64,000 bases of DNA, from assembly GCF_029989365.1 (NCBI RefSeq), contig NZ_JAPRAQ010000012.1, forward strand, positions 1-64,000, read 5' to 3'. The notes beneath the pieces were generated by a model. It did not search any database, was not told the origin of the DNA, and worked only from the letters and a program-made list of their open reading frames with translations. Shown here one piece after another: positions 1-7,064 of this stretch (position 1 is its first letter; each line of letters begins with the position of its first letter). The position numbers were made by a program, and so were the translations under genes. Origin of the DNA: Bradyrhizobium sp. Arg816 (GTDB lineage Bacteria; Pseudomonadota; Alphaproteobacteria; Rhizobiales; Xanthobacteraceae).

Positions 1-111
1 GTGTCCGAGCTCGACCAGTTCGTCCACCAGCCAGGCGATCACCCGCTCTGTGCCGCCATAAAGCTTTGGAGGGACGCTTTCGGCCAAGGGGGCGAGCTGG
101 GCGATGCGCAT
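1..111 (-). CDS. Glycosyltransferase family 4 protein, N-terminal 37 residues (gene runs off the window start)
   Basis: The reverse strand from an ATG at 111 reads MRIAQLAPLAESVPPKLYGG and then TERVIAWLVDELVELGH. This is the classic start of a GT4-fold glycosyltransferase: the first beta strand, then the PPxxYGGxE loop and the helix that follow in the donor/acceptor cleft. These enzymes move a sugar from a nucleotide-sugar in the cytoplasm. Only the first strand and helix are visible, so the substrate cannot be guessed. The frame stays open to base 1. The overlapping plus-strand ORF over the same bases has no protein-like features. Confidence 0.8.
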   Translation of the reverse strand, partial: MRIAQLAPLAESVPPKLYGGTERVIAWLVDELVELGH

Positions 112-245
112 CGGCGCCTAATCCCCCGACGCGCATCGCAGCGCCAGCACGACGGTCGCCGAAATGAGAGACCAGATGGCCAGCAAGGTCCAACTGGGTC
201 TTGTGCTTCCGCGAGCCATCCGCGCGACGAACATCTGCATGCGCG

Positions 246-458
246 TCAGCATTCGTCCGGGGGAAGCCGGTGCAGATAGGCAAGGCCGAAGCCTGTCAGT
301 TCTTCGGAACCGCTTTCTCGCTCTTCTCCTCTTCGTTGTTGTAGGTGACGCTCGAGCAGGCAGCGGCGGCTGTCTGATCCATCAACGCCGGGACGCGTCG
401 CCCTGAAGATCGACCACGCCGCGTCTGCGGCCCTTTTGACCGTAACCTCGTCCACCAT
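246..458 (-). CDS. Small conserved hypothetical protein (about 70 aa)
   Basis: The ATG at 458 follows a GGAG-containing stretch and starts MVDEVTVKRAADAAW. The pattern (a charged N-terminal helix with paired alanines, then R..LERHLQQR and EELTGFGLAYLHRL near the end) resembles a small alpha-helical protein family that is common in Bradyrhizobium accessory regions. It has no known function, no signal peptide and no membrane segment. An in-frame ATG nine codons upstream (485) is possible. It lies between a glycosyltransferase and a regulator gene on the other strand and does not look co-transcribed with either. Confidence 0.5.
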   Translation of the reverse strand: MVDEVTVKRAADAAWSIFRATRPGVDGSDSRRCLLERHLQQRRGEERESGSEELTGFGLAYLHRLPPDEC

Positions 459-829
459 TCTCACGCTCCGGCGACTCGGATCCAATCACTGGCAACTCAA
501 CTTGCTCCGTAAAGTTTCCAGTTTTTCCCGAACGTACAGGCTCCCTTTGGGCGGGGCATCCGCGCGCTGCTACGGCAGGGCTCGTTCAAGATCTCAAGCG
601 GAAGTAGGTTCGTCGGCCTCCCATGCCGGGGCCGGAGCAAAACGAGCGCAACCATCCGGCCATGCCCGCAGGCGCCTCTGCTCAACCGACTCGATTGTCG
701 TCGGGGAGGTCTTCCCCGCAGCGGAAAAGGCCGGCACTTTACTTAAAAGTTCCATCCCGCGCCCCTCTTGTCAGGATGGCGTACCAGCCATATCCCATCC
801 ATACAGATGGCGCAAGGATGGCGAGACGA
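459..829. other. Intergenic stretch, no gene recognised
   Basis: About 370 bases without a credible reading frame on either strand. The long plus-strand frames here have no family-like sequence. The region should hold the promoter of the ribbon-helix-helix gene at 830, but no clear -35/-10 pair or operator was seen. Confidence 0.4.
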
Positions 830-1249
830 ATGCCCTCGAATGTTCAAGAACTGAGGCCGAAGCCTCCGGAAATTGAAAAGATCACCATCAATCTCGGCTT
901 CGTCGACCTGGGCCACGTCGATCTGATGGTGAAGGAGGGGTTCTATTCGAACCGCACGGATTTCATCCGGACGGCGATCCGCAATCAGCTCGAGCGTCAC
1001 GCCGACGTAGTCAAGCAATCTACCGCCCGTAAAGGCTTGGATCTCGGCCTCCGGAATTACACGCGCGCGGATCTCGAAGCGGCGCGGCGAGCCGGCGAGT
1101 TGCTGCACATCAATGTGCTTGGCCTTGCCAGCATCGCGCTGGACGTCACGGCCGAACTCGCCCGCGCCACCATCGGCTCGGTTTCCGTGCTCGGAGCCCT
1201 CCATGCCACTCCCGCGGTCAAGGCCGCTCTCGCCGACAGAACAAGGTGA
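830..1249 (+). CDS. Ribbon-helix-helix (CopG-type) regulator
   Basis: About 139 aa. Residues 10-60 carry KITINLGFVDLGHVDLMV followed by FYSNRTDFIRTAIRNQL, the beta strand plus two helices of a CopG/MetJ-fold DNA-binding dimer. The rest (LDLGLRNYTRADLEAARRAG, then ELLHINVLGLASIA) is the C-terminal extension seen in a rhizobial subgroup encoded next to PHB depolymerase genes. The next gene starts 5 bases after its stop and is exactly such a depolymerase, now broken. The ATG at 818 (MARR...) is an alternative start; 830 gives the N-terminus usual for this subgroup. It probably regulates its own operon, which can no longer make the esterase. Confidence 0.75.
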   Translation: MPSNVQELRPKPPEIEKITINLGFVDLGHVDLMVKEGFYSNRTDFIRTAIRNQLERHADVVKQSTARKGLDLGLRNYTRADLEAARRAGELLHINVLGLASIALDVTAELARATIGSVSVLGALHATPAVKAALADRTR

Positions 1250-1254
1250 ACACG

Positions 1255-1666
1255 ATGTTGAATCACGACACGCTGCGCGAAGCGACGCGTTTGACGCGAG
1301 CGGGGCAACTGACCGAAGCCACGGCGCTGCTGCAGCGCATGTTCAAAGGCGACCATGCGCCCGCTGCGGCATCGCCCGTCCCGCAGCTCGTGGTCTTCCA
1401 GGCGGCGTTCCGCCCAGCATCGACCTCAAGTCTGCCCGCGTCGGCAGGGCCGACCTCCAAGCTCCGGCTACCACGGCACGTCGGCACCCGCCGCTGTTCG
1501 ATCGGGCCAAGGACGGCACCTGGCTTGGCCTGCGGGGCGCCAAGCACGCGCCTGCTTCGATCACCGACATCGTGCCGGAAGGGACGAAGTTCATCGACGG
1601 CACCTACAGCAACGAGGCCGGAAGCCGGATCTACAAGCTGTTCATCCCCAGCGGCTACCAACGAGG
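1255..1666 (+). pseudogene. PHB depolymerase-family esterase, frameshifted and truncated
   Basis: It starts ATG at 1255 after AAGGTG and reads MLNHDTLREATRLTRAGQLT then EATALLQRMF, the usual N-terminus of intracellular/extracellular PHB depolymerase-like esterases. Around 1370 the homology moves to another frame, which reads PEGTKFIDGTYSNEAGSRIY then KLFIPSGYQ, the strand just before the expected oxyanion-hole LHGC motif. The sequence then stops being esterase at about 1666, where a reverse-strand kinase fragment begins. The catalytic Ser, Asp and His are all lost. The gene is dead by at least one frameshift and a 3' deletion. Confidence 0.75.
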
Positions 1667-1953
1667 TCAGGCGGCGACCGAAGGTCAGCCGAGAGCGTGG
1701 CGGTGCGGACGACACCCTCCTTCCAGCCGACGCCCGCAATCAACAGTAGGTCGGACGAGTCTGGACGATATTGAAGAACCTTTACGTGGTGGATTTCCAC
1801 GGCTCGGGCAATTTGGAGCACAGCTTGGTCCAAAAAACGCTCGACATCGGCGTCTTCCATCGAAAGACGACCAATATCGACCAAAATGCGGATGTGGCGC
1901 CGGAGTTTATCCAGGGCGTGGCCTTTAGTCGCTTCGGTCGAGCGGTCTTCCAT
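1666..1953 (-). pseudogene. GAF-domain sensor histidine kinase, N-terminal fragment
   Basis: The ATG at 1953 has a good Shine-Dalgarno (GAGG, 5 bases away on the reverse strand). It reads LDKLRRHIRILVDIGRLSME then a GAF domain start with FLDQAVLQIARAVEIHHVKV and LIAGVGWKEGVV. This is the N-terminus of a common rhizobial GAF histidine kinase. The match ends at SADLRSPP (about 1668), where G is expected next, and runs into the inverted PHB-depolymerase remnant. The rest of GAF, the phospho-acceptor His and the ATPase domain are missing. Confidence 0.75.
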
Positions 1954-2259
1954 TAGCCTCTAACTTCTTGCCTGCCGGATGGTGCCTAAGCGCCTTAATT
2001 CCGTCGAGCATGCCACCAAGGGGGCGGCTTCCGCTTTGACCCTCTAAGCTGACGTTAGGAGTACACGCCGCTCAGATCGAGCCTCTCACCGCAGATCCGG
2101 TCGCGAATGATCCAAGCCCGTTGGGCGCCGGTGACCCGATGCGGGTGTCGCTACGCCACCGTTGGCTGGGGCCGCGATCCTGGGGCCGGCCAGCAGAAGA
2201 CCGCTCAGGGAAAAAAGGCGGCCTCGCACGATTTCGCTCGACGTCGGCCGTCTCCGATT
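1954..2259. other. Intergenic stretch, no gene recognised
   Basis: About 300 bases between the kinase remnant and the DNA-ligase remnant. The reverse frame continuing from the ligase fragment contains no ligase-like sequence here, so the remnant was joined to unrelated DNA. Confidence 0.4.
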
Positions 2260-2343
2260 CGAGGCTGCCAGGGCCGGCTCGATGAAGCCGGGGAAGGGCG
2301 CCTTGACGCCCAGCGCTTCCGGCGTTTTTCGCTGGAAGGCCAT
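2260..2343 (-). pseudogene. ATP-dependent DNA ligase (LigD-type), first 28 codons only
   Basis: From an ATG at 2343 the reverse strand reads MAFQRKTPEALGVKAPFPGF then IEPALAAS. This matches the start of rhizobial ATP-dependent DNA ligases, which continue with VPSG.RWIHEIKFDGYR and the catalytic Lys. Here the sequence changes to an arginine/serine-rich frame without the EIKFDGYR motif, so the ligase is truncated before its active site. Its start lies 2 bases after the stop of the small gene 2346-2693. The fragment suggests an NHEJ-type locus stood here before a deletion. Confidence 0.6.
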
Positions 2344-2345
2344 CG

Positions 2346-2693
2346 CTACACCAGGCGAAGACTGAATTGCTGCAGGTCTTGTGGTGAGTAGCGATCCACA
2401 AACTCCCGCAGGTAGGACGGCACGTCGCTCAGTTGCAGATTGCAACGACGCTGGATCTCTCGGGCGATGTCCTCGGAAACATCTTCCGACCACCGCTCAG
2501 CTGGGTTGAAGGCGACAACCCGGATCGGCTTGCGATATTCTCCGGCAAGCAGATCCTGGATGACGATTTCTACCGCCCTCTCCAAGTCTGCTTCGCACCA
2601 GTCGCTGCCATTGCGACCGAAGTTGTCTGGAACCAGGTAGACAGTCTCGCCGCCGTTCGGGGCGATCGACAGAAGCCATCGGAAATGAGGCAT
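2346..2693 (-). CDS. Conserved hypothetical protein, family shared with 4596-4949
   Basis: About 115 aa. The body reads ETVYLVPDNFG, then EADLERAVEIVIQDLLAGEY, then RKPIRVVAFNPAERWSEDVS and a C-terminal region rich in leucine and arginine. The V-R-V/I-V-A-F-N core and the preceding D-L-E helix are shared with the protein at 4596-4949, so these are paralogues. No catalytic motif, signal peptide or membrane segment is visible. A TTG at 2708 is an alternative start. Such proteins are common in Bradyrhizobium accessory DNA, often near ligase/Ku genes (recalled, not testable here), which fits the ligase fragment immediately downstream. Confidence 0.6.
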   Translation of the reverse strand: MPHFRWLLSIAPNGGETVYLVPDNFGRNGSDWCEADLERAVEIVIQDLLAGEYRKPIRVVAFNPAERWSEDVSEDIAREIQRRCNLQLSDVPSYLREFVDRYSPQDLQQFSLRLV

Positions 2694-2765
2694 AAGCAAC
2701 TCACGCAACGGAACCGGGATTCAATTTGAACAAGCAAAGAAGAGCTAGGCGGCTCTTCACGTGCG

Positions 2766-2996
2766 CTAAGATCTGGACGTTCGCTTAATCCTGATCTCTA
2801 CAAAGCCTTTCAGAATACTGCGAGCCGACAGTGAGTTGCCGGGAGGAATCACCCGAACCCACCCTTCTTCAGGATTTGCCGCAGTGTATTCGATCTGCTC
2901 CGCATCGTTCAAGAAAACGCGGATCTCGAATCCGTCAAACATGATTGCAATAATTGCGATAGCCTTGTTCGTCGCAACTTCTTGCAACCGGTCCAT
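2766..2996 (-). CDS. Small hypothetical protein
   Basis: About 76 aa. The part from the internal ATG at 2942 (MFDGFEIRVFLNDAEQIEYT) looks protein-like, with alternating hydrophobic strands and a basic C-terminus (GFVEIRIKRTSRS). No Shine-Dalgarno is clear for either start, and no family is recognised. It is kept because the antisense frames are poorer, but it could be spurious. Confidence 0.3.
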   Translation of the reverse strand: MDRLQEVATNKAIAIIAIMFDGFEIRVFLNDAEQIEYTAANPEEGWVRVIPPGNSLSARSILKGFVEIRIKRTSRS

Positions 2997-3542
2997 GAAA
3001 CTGCGGCTTTCCGATCAAGAGCTACCCGTCTTCATTACCAACGCGTGCCACGACAGCAATGCTGCGACAGATGGAGCCGTTCCTAACTTCGGGTCCGGCC
3101 GGCACCACTTTCGCCGCGCAGGCAAAATTCGAACACGGTACGCATACGCCGCAGATAGGGTGTGAAGCCGGTAGAAGAAGGGGCCGCCTTTGTGGGGCGC
3201 CCTGTCCAAAGTCTATCGACGCCGGTCAAAAAATAGGTTCGAGGAAAGCCAGCCCGGGAATGAAACTACTAAGGATACAAAACACCGCGCCCGGTTGGGG
3301 GAATGAAAGCAGCGTTTTGTTTAAGGAATTTTTCGTCGCTGCAGTTCCGCGAAACCCGCAGCCGCGCATGGGCAGCACCAAGTTTAATCCAGCACGCTAT
3401 ACATTTGTTAGAGCCTGCGATGAATCCCGGGGCGGAGGTGTGTACCGGTGCCCAGCGTTGAGTCGGCGCATCGGTAGCGGTCCCGGCGTCCCTCCTCAGC
3501 CAGCCCCGGAGGCGCTTGGCGCCGCTCACATCCGTATGGGCG
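2997..3542. other. Long intergenic stretch, nothing recognised
   Basis: About 550 bases. Frames of 86 to 174 codons exist here but they have no recognisable domain and proline/arginine-heavy composition typical of shadows. No tRNA, repeat or inverted repeat of note was seen until the duplicated segment beginning at 3543. Confidence 0.4.
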
Positions 3543-3800
3543 CCTCAGTGCCGCCAGCCGTCCTTGTCGAAGGCGCCAACTGAGGCGGCCTTACTCGTCG
3601 ATCTCGCGGAGCTTGTCTTCCAGTTCCCGAACGAGCGTCTGGATACGCTCATGGGTCTCTGGGTCGTGGGCAAAACGTTTGGCTATTTGCCGATAGCGGA
3701 GTATCCGCATTTCCAGCTCAACGCGTTCGTTCTTGGACTGCACGGCACCAATTCCATCACCTTTCTTTAAGTATGCCGGAACAGCCGTTTAGTTTCGATT
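3543..3800. repeat. Duplicated segment, copy 1 (partner at 6325-6885)
   Basis: Bases 3581-3797 align with 6652-6882 along their whole length with scattered changes (for example both carry gaggcggccttactcgtcga and ggaacagccgtttagt). Bases 3543-3570 align with 6328-6354. Between them, about 310 bases present in copy 2 are missing here. Copy 1 keeps one intact small gene (3591-3743) and the last seven codons of a Cys-rich protein (stop at 3545-3547 on the minus strand). Confidence 0.75.
3591..3743 (-). CDS. Small helical hypothetical protein (50 aa), intact copy
   Basis: From a GTG at 3743 the reverse strand reads MQSKNERVELEMRILRYRQI, then AKRFAHDPETHERIQTLVRE and LEDKLREIDE. This is a highly charged, almost wholly alpha-helical protein of a type common in Bradyrhizobium. 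The support is its decayed homologue at 6664-6825, where the same protein frame is recovered only by changing frame twice. An AAAGGTGAT stretch lies about 12 bases before the GTG. The function is unknown. Confidence 0.6.
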   Translation of the reverse strand: MQSKNERVELEMRILRYRQIAKRFAHDPETHERIQTLVRELEDKLREIDE

Positions 3801-3997
3801 GTGGCCACCGCCCGTCTCCCGAAAGCTAAGCCGTCGCGCTTGGACGAGGCGCTCAGGATATTGAGGAGTACTTCCGAGAAATCATCAGAAGTTGCGCCGA
3901 AGATTGATTTAAGGCCGCCTCGTTGGCGCCGCCGCCCGTCAGTCATCGACCTTCGCCCGTGTATGTTTACAACCCATGAAGGGAAAGGGCGTTCCTC

Positions 3998-4219
3998 ATG
4001 GCAGACCGCTTTGTCGTTCGGTACGAGCATCCCAAGAACGGCCGATTCATAGTGCTGGACACTTCAACAGATCAGCCTGCAGTCACGCCGGACGAGACGC
4101 CTTTAACTGGACTCTCTCATTCAACGGCAGAGGTTGTGGCCGAAAAGTTGAACAAGGGCGAAGCTCCGCCCGCCCTCAATCGTAAAACAGGCAGCAGACT
4201 GCGCCTGCACATGGCTTGA
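3998..4219 (+). CDS. Small hypothetical protein (73 aa)
   Basis: The ATG at 3998 is preceded by GGGAAAGGG 10 bases away, a good ribosome-binding site. The product reads MADRFVVRYEHPKNGRFIVL and later STAEVVAEKLNKGEAPP, looking like a small alpha/beta protein with a lysine-rich tail. No family is recognised. A strong inverted repeat (4258-4300) lies 40 bases after its stop and could terminate its transcript. Confidence 0.5.
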   Translation: MADRFVVRYEHPKNGRFIVLDTSTDQPAVTPDETPLTGLSHSTAEVVAEKLNKGEAPPALNRKTGSRLRLHMA

Positions 4220-4257
4220 AAGAATCGAAAGTTGAGAGCTGCCTGGTCCCCCTGCTT

Positions 4258-4300
4258 GGGCCCCAGCATCGGGCCGGGGGGCTTGATGATGCTGGGGCCT
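4258..4300. terminator. Long hairpin after the 3998-4219 gene
   Basis: The arms CCCCAGCATC (4261-4270) and GATGCTGGGG (4288-4297) pair perfectly, and the pairing extends 2-3 bases outward. The loop is 17 bases. There is no T-run after the stem, so this may be an mRNA-stabilising hairpin or Rho-assisted terminator rather than a classic intrinsic one. Confidence 0.4.
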
Positions 4301-4595
4301 CCGGACAGGCTAAGCCTCGTGGGACAGAGGCAGTCACCGCACACACAAGCCATCCGCCTACAGAGCGGTTCCAGTGTGGCCGAAACTCCCCGCGCCTGTG
4401 TCCTGATCGCAGCAGTCCTTACAGATTCGAAGCCTTAGCCCAGTCTCCGTGCGAAACTGGAGCATATTTCGCGTTTCGGAGGGGAAGACCGATGCGCTTG
4501 TATTGCCTATGTCGGAATTGGCGTGTGTGTCGCTACCGCAACTTGGCTCGCGCTTTACCTTCAGGTGTTGGCGTACCCTTAGAAGCAGGGCCCCC
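4301..4595. other. Intergenic stretch with a possible broken one-segment membrane peptide
   Basis: A strong Shine-Dalgarno (GAGGGGAAG) stands before an ATG at 4491. The ATG frame gives a Cys/Arg-rich peptide, while the neighbouring frame reads ACIAYVGIGVCVATATWLAL and then YLQVLAYP before a stop at about 4580, a typical membrane helix. One inserted or lost base after ATG CGC would restore a small single-pass membrane protein. Too short to call as a gene. Confidence 0.25.
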
Positions 4596-4949
4596 TCAGG
4601 CAACGCGAAGCGGCAATGACAGCTGGAGATCGAAGGCCATCGTCGAATTAAGGGCGATGAAGGCTTGCAGCTTGGTCGAAACCTCGGCATCCGTATTGAG
4701 GGCACGCTGAACCACGACGTCGGCAACCTCGGAAGTTGCGTCTCTGGACCGGCCCTCAATGGCGTTGAATGCGACGATCCGGACCGGATAGGCATAGTCG
4801 CCGGAAGGGACGAGGTGGACCACGGTCTCAAGGTCGGTGTCAGCCTCGTCAGTCTCGCGCCAGGCGCAACCGGCGCGCGCGCCGAAGTCTTCGAGCACCA
4901 GATAGATGTCGCGGTCGAGGGGGTCACCCGATGCTTGCTTGAATGACAA
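4596..4949 (-). CDS. Conserved hypothetical protein, paralogue of 2346-2693
   Basis: 117 aa, starting at a TTG (4949) because no ATG or GTG is available near the N-terminus. It reads IYLVLEDFGA, CAWRETDEADTDLETVVHL, then YPVRIVAFNAIEGRSRDATS, matching the other copy in the YLV..FG, D-L-E and R-V/I-V-A-F-N blocks. A rare start codon and the absence of a clear Shine-Dalgarno leave open that its true 5' end was lost. No localisation signal is present. The function is unknown. Confidence 0.55.
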   Translation of the reverse strand: MSFKQASGDPLDRDIYLVLEDFGARAGCAWRETDEADTDLETVVHLVPSGDYAYPVRIVAFNAIEGRSRDATSEVADVVVQRALNTDAEVSTKLQAFIALNSTMAFDLQLSLPLRVA

Positions 4950-5041
4950 AGAGCAGCCTGACTATTTTGCCAAGTTTTCCCGAATTAGTTACGTCCTCTT
5001 AGTGGTTGGGGATACAAGGCGGGATAGGTTCGGGTTTGCCA

Positions 5042-5346
5042 AATGCCGACAGAAAAAGAGCAAGAAGGCCGCTGAGTCTCCTTCGAGCATCCGTTGCCCG
5101 CGCAGATGATGGCTCGACGGCACTTGGCGTCGCGCCTGCATGCTTAGGGATGTTTCAGACGTCGGAGCCAGACTTCAAGTTGAGACCTCGATTGAGGGAT
5201 AGACCCTCAACGAGTTCTTTCTTCTGCTTTCCTCCACCGGACTGGCCTACCGCCGTTGTCAGCTCGACCGGGTCAACGGCGAAGAACTGGAGGTCAACTT
5301 CCTCCGTCAAAAAGCTAAGGCCAAGAGATCCTCTGACAGGGACTGA
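5042..5346 (+). pseudogene. PilZ-domain protein, frameshifted and with an in-frame stop
   Basis: One frame reads ADRKRARRPLSLLRASVARA then DDGST (5039-5117), the RxxxR c-di-GMP-binding arm of a PilZ domain. The homology then moves to another frame: TWRRACMLRDVSDVGARLQV, ETSIEG, a TAG stop (5200-5202), and TLNEFFLLLSSTGLAYRRCQ followed by LDRVNGEELEVNFLR to a stop at 5344-5346. The D/N-x-S-x-x-G motif survives as DVSDVGA. Intact PilZ proteins bind c-di-GMP and control motility or exopolysaccharide. This copy cannot be translated in one piece. Confidence 0.7.
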
Positions 5347-5453
5347 ACCATCGTCTCTGGAGTTTGCCGAATTTTCCCAGTAGCTCGGGAACTTTCTCCT
5401 TGTGTGCACTTTGTAACGTCCAGTGCTCATGCGCCAGGGGAGACTTTGCCGAA

Positions 5454-5846
5454 ATGCTACCTATAGTCCTGGTGATTGAAGACGACGATACGATCCAGGG
5501 CATCGTCGAAGATGCTTTGAGCGAGGGAGGCTTTGAGGCCGCCATCGCCACGACCGGCGAGGAAGCGGTGACGCTGCTCAAGGGGCGGCTTGTCGCCTAC
5601 CGCGCTCTTGTCACGGACATCAATCTCTTGGGAAGGTTTAGCGGCTGGGAGGTCGCGCGGGCGGCACGCGATGTCGATCCCAATTTTCCCGTAGTCTACA
5701 TGTCGGGCGTAGCAGCCCACGAATGGCCGGCACAAGGTGTTCCCAACAGCATAATGCTCCAGAAACCCTTTGCGCCGGTGCAGCTTACGACTGCGATCTC
5801 TCAGCTCCTTAATGGGCTCTCGGTGGCCGGTTCGAGCAGAGATTGA
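5454..5846 (+). CDS. Stand-alone receiver-domain response regulator
   Basis: 130 aa from the ATG at 5454, just the receiver domain. The acidic pocket is IEDDD (residues 9-12), the phospho-acceptor is Asp55 in ALVTDINL, the switch Ser is in VVYMSG and the conserved Lys is in MLQKPF. With no output domain it probably works as a phosphate sink or a protein-interaction module like CheY-type and FixJ-receiver-only regulators of rhizobia. The next receiver gene starts 8 bases after its stop, so the two are almost certainly co-transcribed. The annotated start drops 30 upstream codons that do not resemble a receiver. Confidence 0.85.
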   Translation: MLPIVLVIEDDDTIQGIVEDALSEGGFEAAIATTGEEAVTLLKGRLVAYRALVTDINLLGRFSGWEVARAARDVDPNFPVVYMSGVAAHEWPAQGVPNSIMLQKPFAPVQLTTAISQLLNGLSVAGSSRD

Positions 5847-5854
5847 GGCAAGTC

Positions 5855-6232
5855 ATGACGCAAGCATCGATACTCCTTGTCGAAGATGAAGCGCTCATTC
5901 GAATGATGCTTGTCGCGATGGTTGAGGAATTGGGGCACAGAGTCATCGCCGAGGCGGGAAGCGTAGATGAAGCGCGACCTCTTGCAGAACGCGAGAGCTA
6001 TGATCTCGCGATCCTCGACATCAATTTGCAAGGCATCAACGTGCAGCCAGTTGCCGAGGTAGTGAGGGGCCGGGGGCTGCCCTTCTTTTTTTTGAGCGGG
6101 TACGGAAGTGCAGGTCTGCCCGACGGATTTGAAAAAATGCCCGTCCTCGTCAAACCCTGTACGCCGGATGCGCTCAAGCACACAATCGATGCTGTCCTAC
6201 CGAACGGAGACAGACCTCGGGGAGCAGCGTAA
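5855..6232 (+). CDS. Stand-alone receiver-domain response regulator
   Basis: 125 aa. VEDE (9-12) is the acidic pocket, Asp55 in LAILDINL is the phospho-acceptor, FFLSGYG holds the switch Ser and Lys100 is in VLVKP. It has the same single-domain layout as its upstream neighbour but a clearly different sequence, so the pair is not a recent tandem duplication. The ATG at 5855 is preceded by GAGG. A TTG at 5843 overlapping the previous stop is less likely. No histidine kinase is encoded nearby. Confidence 0.85.
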   Translation: MTQASILLVEDEALIRMMLVAMVEELGHRVIAEAGSVDEARPLAERESYDLAILDINLQGINVQPVAEVVRGRGLPFFFLSGYGSAGLPDGFEKMPVLVKPCTPDALKHTIDAVLPNGDRPRGAA

Positions 6233-6329
6233 ATTTGGGGGGCCTAAGGGACGGCCGCCCAAGTCGTTCAGGGCACGAGGTCTGGCATATACTCATGCAG
6301 AGCTTCGTTCTGAACTGTCACAAGGCACC

Positions 6330-6476
6330 TCAGTGTCGCCAGCCGTCCTTGTCGACTTCCACGCGAAAGCCCTCTGGCATGCGCGGCACTTCACCCTCGC
6401 CAGTCACGTTGCAGGCCGGGCAGGGCGCGCCAGCCCCACCACAGGTGTAGGCACGCGGGCCGTCCCAAGGGAGGAA
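6330..6476 (-). pseudogene. C-terminal part of a small Cys-rich (zinc-ribbon-like) protein
   Basis: The reverse frame ending at TGA 6330-6332 reads YTCGGAGAPCPACNVTGEGE and then VPRMPEGFRVEVDKDGWRH. The C..C..C pattern CGGAGAPCPAC resembles half of a metal-binding ribbon, and the DKDGWRH tail recurs at 3545-3570. The frame is closed by a TGA at 6477-6479 with no start codon before the cysteines, so the N-terminus has been lost or starts in another frame. The convergent/divergent neighbour at 6480 begins 1 base beyond. Confidence 0.5.
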
Positions 6477-6479
6477 TCA

Positions 6480-6656
6480 ATGAGCGTCTTTGTTTACGTG
6501 AACACCGCGAAACAGATCGGTGACGTCGAGCACCTCAAGATCTTTGCGACCGAAGACGCTGCCAAGGATTGGCTTGACGAGAACGACCCCGAGGGGGTGG
6601 CCTTCGAGTACGAGGTGTTTGGGTCCGCCACCGGCAACCGAGAGGCCGCCGACTGA
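6480..6656 (+). CDS. Small conserved hypothetical protein (58 aa)
   Basis: The ATG at 6480 has a perfect Shine-Dalgarno (GGGAGG, 6 bases before). The product reads MSVFVYVNTAKQIGDVEHLK, then IFATEDAAKDWLDENDPEGV and AFEYEVFG. The FVYVNTAKQIGD and A..W..ENDPEGVAFEYEV blocks recur in short proteins scattered through Bradyrhizobium genomes (recalled). Acidic, soluble, no signal peptide. It stands between two decayed minus-strand genes in the duplicated segment and is missing from copy 1. Confidence 0.7.
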   Translation: MSVFVYVNTAKQIGDVEHLKIFATEDAAKDWLDENDPEGVAFEYEVFGSATGNREAAD

Positions 6657-6663
6657 GGCGGCC

Positions 6664-6825
6664 TTACTCGTCGATCTCGCGAAGCTTGTTTTTCCAGTTT
6701 CCGAACTAGGTCTTTGATGCGCTCGGCCCTCTCTGGATCGTGAGCAAAGGGCCGGGCCATTTGCCGACAGCGGGTATCCGCATTTCCAGCTCAACGCGCT
6801 CGTTCTTGGATTGCTCGGCACCCAC
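6664..6825 (-). pseudogene. Helical 50-aa protein, frameshifted copy
   Basis: From GTG 6825 the reverse strand reads AEQSKNERVELEMRI and then leaves frame. The neighbouring frame continues CRQMARPFAHDPERAERIKD then LVRKLEK, and a second shift is needed to recover REIDE before the stop at 6664-6666. Against the intact gene at 3591-3743 this implies one lost base near 6774 and one inserted near 6685. It is no longer able to make the protein. Confidence 0.7.
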
Positions 6826-7064
6826 CAATCCCACCACCTTTCCTTAAGTGTGCTGGAACAGCCGTTTAGTCCGATTTAGGGCTGCCGACCGGGCGGTACT
6901 GGGCAGTTCGGTTGTGGCGCCGCGGGCTCCGCCTGCGGCGGGCGTGGCGCAGACGTCCGGCCGGACTTCAACTGCAACGCCGTGGGGCCGACCGGCGGCA
7001 TGGGGTATCGGTAGGCACCGTTTGGAATAAAGGACCACCCAGCTATAATCGCTGACGATTCTTC

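Larger units (their letters stand above)
6325..6885. repeat. Duplicated segment, copy 2 (partner at 3543-3800)
   Basis: This copy keeps the full arrangement: Cys-rich protein tail (minus), a 58-aa protein (plus, 6480-6656), and the helical 50-aa protein (minus, broken). Bases 6652-6882 match 3581-3797 and 6328-6354 match 3543-3570. The part 6355-6651 is absent in copy 1. Confidence 0.75.

Noticed and set aside
1..279. Plus-strand 92-codon ORF
   Set aside because: Antisense to the clear glycosyltransferase N-terminus (1-111).
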